39,744 bases of DNA, taken from Desulfobacteraceae bacterium (GTDB lineage: Bacteria > Desulfobacterota > Desulfobacteria > Desulfobacterales > JAABSP01). Of the stretch, positions 25,301 to 33,200 are shown piece by piece. The notes below the pieces were generated by a model, which had not been told where the DNA came from, searched no databases, and saw only the letters and a program-made list of their open reading frames with translations. Positions within the stretch are counted from its first letter, which is position 1. Each line of letters begins with the position of its first letter. The position numbers were made by a program, and so were the translations under genes. Location: assembly GCA_011389855.1 (NCBI GenBank), contig JAABTM010000011.1:1-39744 (forward strand). The letters run 5' to 3'.

Positions 25301-26722
25301 TTATAGATGTTTCTTTACAACCTCGATAATTCTTTCGTGGTTTCCCCCCAGAAGCTCGTGCAACTCTTCATCATTTTTAAATTCTTCATAAAAATGATTT
25401 TTTTCACGGTATTTGTATTTTTGAAAATTCTCCAGAATCAGTTCTTCAAAGTCTTCGATGCGGTGTTGAAAATCCTTTTCAGCAATTTGATGCGATATAT
25501 CGTGAAAAATAAATTCCACCAAATATAAGACGCTTTGAGGGGAACTGGAATCTTTGGCCATCGTGGTTTTCATCTCGTCATGATAAAAGGACGCCATGTG
25601 TCTATGAATGGCCATGTAAGTGTCTTTTTCTTTGTACTTCATCGATAGGGCCAGCAGCCTTCGGACGGCATTGTCAGTGGAATACCCCATTTTTTGACTG
25701 TTCCACGTCACCAAGTGAGTGGAAGCCGACATCTCCCGAATGTATCGGAGTGTCTCGATGGTATCGACGTTATCCTCTTGAGGGTGAAGATACCTTAGCA
25801 AATCAAACAGGATGTCGTTGTCAAACCGACGAAGCGGGCTTGTGATTTTCAAAAGGTTTTCAAGAAAACGACGGTTGTCCTGATCCGGTATGTCAATGAG
25901 GATAAATTGGGTCAGAATCGTGTCCGTGAGCGATAAAACCAGATCCGTTTCTCTCTCCGTCAATTGCTGGTAAAACTCAGGGGCGGCACCGCTTAAATTG
26001 TCGCCCATCCATTCAATGGCCTGGACGCTGGCAAGGGGGTATCCGCGCGTAAGCTGATAAATCTTGTTGCTCAGGCGATCATCCTTTGGCGCGATGATCA
26101 GTTTGTCTGTTTCCTCTTTATCAAAATGTTTCAAGGCGATGCGATGGGTTCGTCTTCGAAGCTCGAAACTTCGCCATCGTAGGTCCGATCTTCCCGCCAA
26201 AATCACGAGCAATTTATTCAAACGGGCGACGCGCTCCATAACGCCTTCCAGTAATTTCCGCTCCAATTCGTTTAAGCGGTGACTGTCGTCAATCATCAGA
26301 ACCGTTGGGTGGTCTTTCAGAAAATGAATCAAATGCTGCGAATAATGATTTAAAAGATTCCTCTGCTGATCTTCATTCAGTTGGGGCAGAGACAAGAGTT
26401 TCCCTTGAATGCTTTGAATCGCCTCTTTTTCAAAGCATTTTTCCGCAATTTCATTGAACATGTAAAACGGCGCTTTTTTTTCGGCCAAATTTTTTCCTAG
26501 GGAAACAACGATATGCTGAACTCCTAGCTCACCGGCAATTCCGGCGGTTTTTTCCAGCAACGTCGTTTTTCCGATGCCGGGTATGCCCGACACCGTGGTG
26601 ATGAACTGGAACAGGCTTGCGCCCTTGGCAAGCGGCTCAAGTTTTTCTGTCTTAATCGTTTTCAGCTCATCAATCCGATTGATGAATTGGGCGGTTTCGA
26701 TTCGCCGCGACGCCGGTGTCAT
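25301..26722 (-). CDS. STAND/AAA-type NTPase
   Basis: 473 residues. An N-terminal FINRIDELKTI segment leads into Walker A GIPGIGKT (46-53). Walker B is VLMIDDSHRL (141-150), with a sensor-1-like LLVILAGRSDLRW just after. The C-terminal half is helical with no recognised sensor repeat and no clear effector. GIGKT followed by a DD Walker B fits the STAND/AAA ATPase group. The ATG overlaps the stop of the preceding ATPase (ATGA) and has GGAGG at the right distance, so expression is coupled. It and its downstream neighbour share the phrasing of the P-loop start, which suggests partner subunits of one complex (inference). Confidence 0.8.
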   Translation of the reverse strand: MTPASRRIETAQFINRIDELKTIKTEKLEPLAKGASLFQFITTVSGIPGIGKTTLLEKTAGIAGELGVQHIVVSLGKNLAEKKAPFYMFNEIAEKCFEKEAIQSIQGKLLSLPQLNEDQQRNLLNHYSQHLIHFLKDHPTVLMIDDSHRLNELERKLLEGVMERVARLNKLLVILAGRSDLRWRSFELRRRTHRIALKHFDKEETDKLIIAPKDDRLSNKIYQLTRGYPLASVQAIEWMGDNLSGAAPEFYQQLTERETDLVLSLTDTILTQFILIDIPDQDNRRFLENLLKITSPLRRFDNDILFDLLRYLHPQEDNVDTIETLRYIREMSASTHLVTWNSQKMGYSTDNAVRRLLALSMKYKEKDTYMAIHRHMASFYHDEMKTTMAKDSSSPQSVLYLVEFIFHDISHQIAEKDFQHRIEDFEELILENFQKYKYREKNHFYEEFKNDEELHELLGGNHERIIEVVKKHL

Positions 26723-28275
26723 GATGCGACCTCCTTTTTGGTGTGAACGTATGTTGACAGTCCCTTATCCACGATTTTGAAATGAGATTGAATCAGGCCG
26801 GCGTCCTCCCATTGCCTTGCGATTTCCTGGGCTTGAATTTTCGATACGCCCAAAAATCGGATCACATCGTCAATCGTAAAATCGGGATATTCAAATCCGC
26901 TGTCTTCCCGCCATTTTTGCGTGATTTCCTTGCCGGAAATCCCTTCCGTCTTGAAAGAAATGCGGGGGTCTTCTTCGATCAATGATTCTACCGTTTTCCG
27001 TTCGGAAAGATCCAACCGACCGAGATTGGAAATAATTTCATGCCCTCGGGACCGCCATTCAATCTGCTCTTCAGCGAAAATGCCAAGCGCTCTCATATAG
27101 GTTTCATCGCTGATCTTCTCTTCGATGCCGTTATCGAAAACATTTTTGGTATGTTCGTCAATAATGCGTTTTGCCAGTTTCAGCATGTTTCTGGGGGAGC
27201 TGTCAGAATATCGAACGATGTCGTCTACAACGGTTTCGCTTTTATTTTGAAACAATCGGGCAAAGCTTCTGCGAGCTTCCATATCGTCGGATTGGCAGAA
27301 TGCACCCAATCGATTCTCGAGCATTTTTTTCAAATCAAATTCAGACCAGGCATAGGAATAGGCGTCCAGTCGATCAGATCGCAAATTTTGAAGCAGTTGA
27401 GAACGGTATTCCAGAGGCAAAAAGAATTTAAACACAAACCCGGGCAGTTCCAAAAGTGGTATGGTCTCCACCATAGGTCGAATGAGCTGCACTGCTTTTT
27501 CCACATCGTGAATTTCACAATATTCATCGATGCGATCAATGAATATGTAAATTTTTCCAATTTCAAGCTCTTTTGCTATTTCATAGACGCATGACATCAA
27601 TTCCAGCGGAGAGCGTTCTAATTTCGGGATATCCTCCGCTTTAAAAGGTGTGCCGACAAAGGTTGATAGCGCCTGGGTTAACAGCCCTACGCCCGGAATA
27701 TACTGCTCCAAAAACTTTGCTGGCATCTCTATCAAACCCTTTGCAATCGTGCTTTTTTCTTTATCGGACATGCCCTTGATGTTGCGGATCTGTTTTTGAA
27801 CCGCCTCCGAATAAAGCCGTTCAGGATAGTGTGCAAGAAACCAGACCAAATCGTACATGGCGTTTTTGGAAAGCTTATCCAACCGGTCGTGTTTCACCCC
27901 CACTTCCAGTAAGCGGGGGACGAGTTCTCGCAGAATCCCGTCCACATGATTCTGAAGAGTAACATTTTCTTTGTGGATCAGTCGATGAAAATCAGTATAA
28001 GTAATCGGCAGACGAACCTCGGCTCCGGGGTCGCCAGCGTCCAGAGTTTTTTCACACCGGCTGGTTAGTAAAACGCGATTGGCGCTTTTTCCGGTGCCTC
28101 TGGGAAGAAAGAGAAATGTAGTTTTCGGTTTCTCAATCTCTTCAAAATAGCTGAATTCCTGAAAATAATCTTCAAGATGCGGATCATTTTCCGCAGCAAG
28201 GATTTCAAAAGGATGCGCTCCATCCTCGAACCCTTGATATTCAAGCCAGCTTTTTGGGGTGCTCAATCTTTTCAT
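26719..28275 (-). CDS. P-loop ATPase with C-terminal winged helix
   Basis: 518 residues. N-terminal region FEDGAHPFEILAAENDPHLE is followed by Walker A PRGTGKSANR (58-67) and, late, Walker B IYIFIDRIDEY (242-252) with VFKFFLPLEYR after it. The GxGKSAxR-type P-loop resembles stand-alone ATPases that occur in defence loci. The last about 70 residues (FTIDDVIRFLGVSKIQAQEIARQWEDAGLI) look like a winged helix, so DNA or partner binding is possible. It is the first intact gene of the four-gene run. A frameshifted gene ends 58 bp upstream on the same strand. The ribosome binding site is weak. Effector or sensor function is not evident from sequence. Confidence 0.8.
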   Translation of the reverse strand: MKRLSTPKSWLEYQGFEDGAHPFEILAAENDPHLEDYFQEFSYFEEIEKPKTTFLFLPRGTGKSANRVLLTSRCEKTLDAGDPGAEVRLPITYTDFHRLIHKENVTLQNHVDGILRELVPRLLEVGVKHDRLDKLSKNAMYDLVWFLAHYPERLYSEAVQKQIRNIKGMSDKEKSTIAKGLIEMPAKFLEQYIPGVGLLTQALSTFVGTPFKAEDIPKLERSPLELMSCVYEIAKELEIGKIYIFIDRIDEYCEIHDVEKAVQLIRPMVETIPLLELPGFVFKFFLPLEYRSQLLQNLRSDRLDAYSYAWSEFDLKKMLENRLGAFCQSDDMEARRSFARLFQNKSETVVDDIVRYSDSSPRNMLKLAKRIIDEHTKNVFDNGIEEKISDETYMRALGIFAEEQIEWRSRGHEIISNLGRLDLSERKTVESLIEEDPRISFKTEGISGKEITQKWREDSGFEYPDFTIDDVIRFLGVSKIQAQEIARQWEDAGLIQSHFKIVDKGLSTYVHTKKEVAS

Positions 28276-28332
28276 ATTTTTTCACTTATTAACCTGTTAT
28301 CGTTTGAATCCCTAAAGATAAAGTTTTGGATA

Positions 28333-28787
28333 TTAAATCAAAAGAACAATTCTTCTCCCCACCTCTCTTATGTACTCCCATCTGACGCCGTTGAATTCAA
28401 TGGCGGTTGCATTTAAGTCAATGGGCTGAAAAAAATAGAAAAACTCAGGTTTTACTTCCTTCAGATTGACTACTTTGGATTGGATAAAGCATGTGGAATA
28501 AAGAACAATAAACTCTTTAACCTGCTCATTGGAAAGCGTTTGTTTGTCATTTACCCAAAAAGTGTTTGCATCGTTTCTTGAAAGAACCCAAAATGCGCAA
28601 GAGTTGTAAGAAAAGCCCTCAATGACCGCTTGACCACATCCCGGTCCCCGTATGCCTTCACCATGGATTTTGACAGTAGAGGAACGGAAAACCTGTTTGA
28701 GCTGTCAATGCTGACCATCATCTTTTGAACAATGAACCGCGCGATTTCGTAATCAATTAATATTTTAATAAAAAACAATGGTTTCAT
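28333..28787 (-). pseudogene. Frameshifted gene of unknown family upstream of the ATPase cluster
   Basis: From ATG 28787 one frame reads MKPLFFIKILIDYEIARF..., with a good protein-like FSVPLLSKSMVKAYGDRDVV and FLTTLAHFGFF, and stops at 28551. The -1 frame then carries a long protein-like stretch (ANTFWVNDKQTLSNEQVKEF, then FIQSKVVNLKEVKPEFFYFF and NGVRWEYIREVGRR) to TAA 28333-28335. The two reading frames overlap for over 100 bases. The total of 455 bp is one short of a multiple of three, so one lost base in an ancestral gene of about 151 codons explains it. I see no classic slippery heptamer, so programmed frameshifting is unlikely. Family not recognised. It may once have been the first gene of the ATPase operon. 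Confidence 0.6.
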
Positions 28788-28791
28788 GTAA

Positions 28792-29065
28792 TCAAGCGTA
28801 TGATGCCGCGCCCAATTGATAAAAAGATGATTTTATTTTTTTCCCCTCATCCCGGCCTAAAATGCCGAGCAGCTTGAATCTCATGTTGTCCGCTTGGGCC
28901 AGCAACGTGTTCAGTTCCACTTTTCATCACCTCCAGTTCATAGAAAAAATTTGCGCTGCCTTTTATGCACACCGTATCAATATCCAGCGACGCCATCAAC
29001 CATAAACATGCCGCTGACCCATCCGTTTGTTTCTGGACTTCAAAAATGAGAAAAGGGTGATACAT
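28792..29065 (-). other. Gene remnants upstream of the ATPase cluster
   Basis: Two overlapping partial frames lie here. One (28847-29065) contains ACLWLMASLDIDTVCIKG and NFFYELEVMK. The other (28792-28920) starts at a GTG with GGAGGTGA upstream and encodes 42 residues (VELNTLLAQADNMRFKLLGI, then LGRDEGKKIKSS). Each reads like part of a real protein, but neither is complete and I cannot assign a family. The surrounding AT-rich gap 28276-29200 holds no other intact gene. Confidence 0.35.
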
Positions 29066-29101
29066 TGATATTAAAGCATTAGGGGTTCAGAATTTATTAA
29101 A

Positions 29102-29129
29102 GTAGGGGCGAAAAATTTTTCGCCCCTAC
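29102..29129. repeat. 28-bp perfect palindrome
   Basis: The half-site GTAGGGGCGAAAAA (29102-29115) is followed without spacer by its exact complement. This is the look of a dispersed REP-like miniature repeat and could fold into a cruciform or a two-way terminator. It is GC-rich outside and AT-rich in the centre. Confidence 0.9.
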
Positions 29130-29200
29130 GCGCGGTATGGTGATATTGAACTTTTCAATATCCCTTAATGCAATTTAAAACCGTCACCCGATGTAAAAAC

Positions 29201-29431
29201 TCACTCCCGGCTGCTTTCTTTGACGAACCCATAATTGGCCAGATACCCTTCTTTCAGGCTCGCTTCAATTTCTTCCTTCTCCTTTTCAAGCAAGCTTTCA
29301 GAGATCAGCCGGCGGATCAGTTCGCTTCTGCTGGATTCAACCTTCCGGGCCAGATTGTCGAGCTTGTTAACAATCGGCTCCGACAATTCGATGCTGATTC
29401 TTTTTCTTTTGCAAGTCAGATCCGTTTCCAT
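29201..29431 (-). CDS. Ribbon-helix-helix (CopG-type) antitoxin-like protein
   Basis: 76 residues. KRISIELSEPIVNKLDNLAR is a CopG/Arc-type beta strand with the first helix, and SSRSELIRRLISESLLEKEK gives the second helix of a ribbon-helix-helix DNA-binding dimer. Such proteins are usually antitoxins or plasmid-type repressors. The start at ATG 29431 has GGGGG six bases upstream; an in-frame GTG 6 bases earlier is possible. No toxin frame follows on this strand, only the palindrome and gene remnants, so it is an orphan or has lost its partner. Confidence 0.7.
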   Translation of the reverse strand: METDLTCKRKRISIELSEPIVNKLDNLARKVESSRSELIRRLISESLLEKEKEEIEASLKEGYLANYGFVKESSRE

Positions 29432-29513
29432 TCCCACCCCCTTTGCAGCACACTATATTTGACATAGAATGACAATATCGCCATCGGGCATTCCCAGCAA
29501 CTCGAACAGCCCG

Positions 29514-29653
29514 CTACCGCTTCGGCGGTTCCGCCTCATCGTCATCCACTTCTTCTCTGTGGAACCGGCGAAAAATTCTCCGGAAAACATTTTACAGCGG
29601 GTTGCAAAGGATTCCAGCGAGGATTTCAATATCAACATACCGATCCTTTTCAA
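29514..29653 (-). pseudogene. Frameshifted relative of the small protein at 21.1-21.4 kb
   Basis: One frame carries ILKSSLESFATRCKMFSGEFF, matching LKASLKSFETRYKMSSENFF of the intact gene. Continuation of the match (RRFHREEVDDDEAEPPKR, compare DRFHKGELGDEADFFEW) needs a shift of one base, and the second frame stops at 29514. The nucleotide alignment shows a single missing base in a run of A/T beside the shift. DNA at 29558-29627 and 21167-21237 is clearly related. Confidence 0.65.
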
Positions 29654-29721
29654 GTATGATCATCTTGCCATTTTTGTTGGTTATGATACCCTATTTCGAA
29701 AACGCAAAAGGAGCCCCCCTT

Positions 29722-29970
29722 ATGATTCCAGAAAAATTCTGGTCAAAAAACCGGTTTCCCATCGTTTATCAGGATAACGAACCCAAAGCCGTCATGGTGG
29801 ACATGGCGTCTTTTGACAAAATCGAGTTGATTTTAGACAACCTTACGCGCAGGGAAGCGGAACCCGAAGATGCTTTTCTGGCCGCGTCCGGTCTGTTGGA
29901 AAAGCTTATTGAAGAAGCCAAAGCCTCTCCCGTCTCGCAAGATTGGGTGAAAGATCTCGATGCCATTTAG
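29722..29970 (+). CDS. Type II antitoxin (Phd/YefM-like)
   Basis: 82 residues starting MIPEKFWSKNRFPIVYQDNE. The PKAVMVDMASFDKIELILDN core is of the prevent-host-death kind, in which a short strand-helix region binds DNA and the C-terminal tail (LEKLIEEAKASPVSQDWVKD) wraps the toxin. AAAGGAG is eight bases before ATG 29722; the longer frame back to 29602 runs through sequence with no ribosome binding site. The stop overlaps the start of a damaged RelE-like toxin gene (ATGCCATTTAG), the normal coupling for such pairs. Confidence 0.75.
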   Translation: MIPEKFWSKNRFPIVYQDNEPKAVMVDMASFDKIELILDNLTRREAEPEDAFLAASGLLEKLIEEAKASPVSQDWVKDLDAI

Positions 29971-30174
29971 CATCCACTTCGGCGAATCCTTTAAGCGTTG
30001 CATCAAAAAGCTTCGAAAGCGATATCCTTCCATCAAGAAAGATGTGGCGGTCGGCATCGAGGCGTTGATCGGGAGAACCATCAAATTTTCTTGCTCTTCC
30101 TGTATACAAAATCGGACAGGGAAACCGTGACAATCCAAGAAATTAAAAACCTTATGGACGCCGACATCAACTAA
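29960..30174 (+). pseudogene. RelE/ParE-like toxin, internally deleted
   Basis: The start MPFSIHFGESFKRCIKKLRK is a typical RelE-family N-terminus. The frame then runs into IEALIGRTIKFSCSSC and stops at 30128-30130. The family C-terminus (FLLFLYTKSDRETVTIQEIK, then NLMDADIN) follows in another frame to TAA 30172-30174. The middle is missing, so the toxin is expected to be dead while the overlapping antitoxin remains intact. Confidence 0.7.
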
Positions 30175-30217
30175 TTTTTAAATTCGCCGGAAACCAAGGT
30201 TCACGGCGAAACCTTTT

Positions 30218-33200
30218 TTACCGCTTTGGCGGCACCGCCTCCCGAATTACCGCCCCATGCTCCTCATTCAACACCAAGATGGCGAATTTTTCAACATTAT
30301 CCAGTTCATCCGTGCTCAGCGAAACAAAATCGAACCGCCCCCGGAGATCGGTGTAGCCGTCTTTATAAAACCGCACGTCGCCGCCTTTCATACGAGCGTA
30401 GACCTTCACGTAAGTCATGGGCAGGGGTTTTCGGGTCAGGTCGTGGGCGACCTGTAGGTGGCCGTAGTCGCCAATGATCCGGACGTCCAGGGAGTTGGCG
30501 TAGTAGGTTTGGGATTTTCGGATGCCGCCGGCCGTGGCCTCGATCATTAGGTTGCTGCTACGGTACTGCTCGGGCAGGTCCACGGTGTGGACCGACCCTC
30601 CGGCCGGCAGATCCACGGTCTCCGTTTCGCTGGGGCGGATGTAGCCGAAGTGGTCGGCGTCGTCCGTCACGAAGGGGTTCCGGGAAAAGAGCAGTTCGAT
30701 GTCCATGGGGTAGTAGCGGATGCGGCATTCCTCAATGTTCCGGTACCGGATCGTGATCCGGCGGGATTCCACCGAGAAGTCGAGGCTGGGCGCGGTGGCC
30801 GCAAGTCGGGACTGGACCTGGTCCCGATCCTTGTCGTCCGCCACGGTCGCGGCGCCGCCTTCCATCTCCGCCAGTTGATCCGCGGCCTGCCGGAAAAAGT
30901 TTCGCCAGCGCGGGACCGGGTAATCGGCATACGCCGCCGCGGCCTTGCGGGTCCGGTCCAGGTCGCCCGTGTAAAAATCGATGTAGGTCTGGAGATAGTC
31001 GTACTGGAGCCGCGTCGCCAGACGTTTGGGCTCGATCCGCTGGAAAAAGGCGATGGCCTCGGCCACGCGGTCCTGGAGCAGCAGGTAGTAGACCACGGCG
31101 GTCAGGTCCGCGTCGTCGAGATGGGGCCGGTAGGACAGCACCGACATGAAGTCGTGATACTGTTCGTTGAACCGGTCGTTCAGGATCTTCCGCTCGTCCC
31201 CAAGGGTATGGGCCCGGGCGTTGACCAGGGGCCTGTATTCCAGGTGCTGGTACGTCTTCCGTTCCACCGGATCGACCGTCAGCAGGGCCGTGTCGATGGC
31301 GTAACCCACCCGGTCGGCGTACTCGGAATGCTCCAGGTACTCCCGGATGGCCGGTTCGGCCCCATGATGGAGCCCATAGGACCAGAGCGTGTGATCGTAG
31401 ACATGCCGGGACCGGAGCAGGTCCAGGGCCGCGTCGAAGAATTCCCGGTCCTTCATCCGGAAGGCGATCTTGGACAGGTCGATCCGGTTGAGGTTGTGGG
31501 ATTTCATAAAGGCGAGGACCGCCTCGGGATCGCCGTTCTGGGACACGTAGGCCCAGGATTCCGTGTCGATCTTCGTGAGCCGGGCCACCACGTTCAGGTT
31601 GGACGGTTCGGCCCCGGCCACGAAGGCCTCGTTCCGGGCCACCTGCACCGGGTAATGGCCGAAGGTTCCGGCGGCCGGAAAATAGAAATGGTATTCATAG
31701 GTCTGGGTGGCGTAGGGTTCCAGCGCGACGTGCTCCCCTTCGGTATAAAACCCCTCCTTCAGGGGCATGGCGCCCAGCGGGATCCGGAGCAGGAGCCGCA
31801 GCTTCCGTCGCGAGGACGTCGGATTGCTCAGCACCACCTGGCACCCGTAAGGCGTCTGGAGCAGGAACTCGTCGGACACGAACTTGTCGAACCGCTCGTT
31901 GCCCTCGTACCGGTACCGGTCATCGGGACGGAAATACCGCTGGGTCACCATCATGGGCAGCGGCGTCTCGGCCGCCGGGGCCGGCCGGATCTCCTGGTGG
32001 AAGGCGATCAGCGGACTGCCGGCGGTCAACGAAAAGCTCCGGTCGTCGGCGTCGGTTTTGTGGGTTTTGGATTCGAACGGCAGATCCAGTACCGACAGGG
32101 CCAGCATCATTTCGGCGAAATTGGAAACCGCCTCGGAAAAGGCCTCGGAGAAAAACGGCGCCGCCGCGTCGCTCAGGGCGTAATCCTTCCAGAACCCGTT
32201 CACGGTGATCAGATCGGCGTCCTGCTCCGCGATGGGCAGATGGTAATAATTGTTCTCGGCCCATTCCCTGGTTTTGTCGAGCTTCCGGAAGAACGGCCGG
32301 GCCTTTTGACGGGCCTCCCGTCGCGCCCGTTTCTTGAACGCCCGCCCGCTTTCCGGGGCCGGCGGCGGCGCGGCCGACCGGGCGGCCATAGTCTTGGCGG
32401 CGCCCATGGCATCGCTGCGGATCGCCGGGGCGGGGGCCATCGCCTCGGTTTCCATGGCCATATCGAAGGCCAGTTCTTTCATGGGCGCTTCGCCGTCTTT
32501 ATCCCGCAGCACCGCCTTGAGATCGTCGATCCCGAAAGCGTCCTCCTCCAGGGCGCTGCCCCGCAGGGCCGTGTCAAAGGCCCGGTTGAACCGCTCGACG
32601 TCCGGCGGGATCATCTCGAACCGCTCCTTCACGAACCGGCCGATTCGGCCATGGTCCCCCGGTCCTCCCCGGGCCAGCAGGATCTTTTCCACGATGTTGA
32701 GCCGCGAAAAGGCCCACGGATCGAGATACGGCGTCAAGTCCGCCCCCAGGAGCCAGTGGTCCATGAAGGTCTTGTCCTTCTTGTTTTCCAGGTAGGGCCA
32801 GATCACCCGGTCGAAGAAGGGCCGGTCTTTGTGGTACAGGAAGAAATTGAGTTCGTGGCAGGCGAATTCGGCGTATTTGTCGGCTTTTTCCGCGTCGTCC
32901 ATGTCGGGCCAGCGGAGGATGAAGCTGAATTTTTCCAGGGTGGCGTCCCCGCTCAGGGTCGCCATGAGCCGGTAGACCTTGCCCAGGGTGTCGAACACCT
33001 CGAACTCGGCCGTGGCGATGTCCGAAATCCGGAGCGTCTCGTCGGCCGGAACGATGGAGATTTCCTTCTGCTCGGTGAAATGGATCGTGGGATCGAGCTT
33101 GTCCCGGAGCCGGAGATCCCGCCGGGCGATGTCCGTGGCCGGCAGGGCAACCTCCCGGTAGACCGTGGACAGGGGATCGACGGCCACCAGCAGAATCAGC

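Noticed and set aside
28551-28787. Programmed ribosomal frameshift joining the two frames
   Set aside because: No X-XXY-YYZ slippery site in the right frame was found near the overlap; a lost base is simpler.
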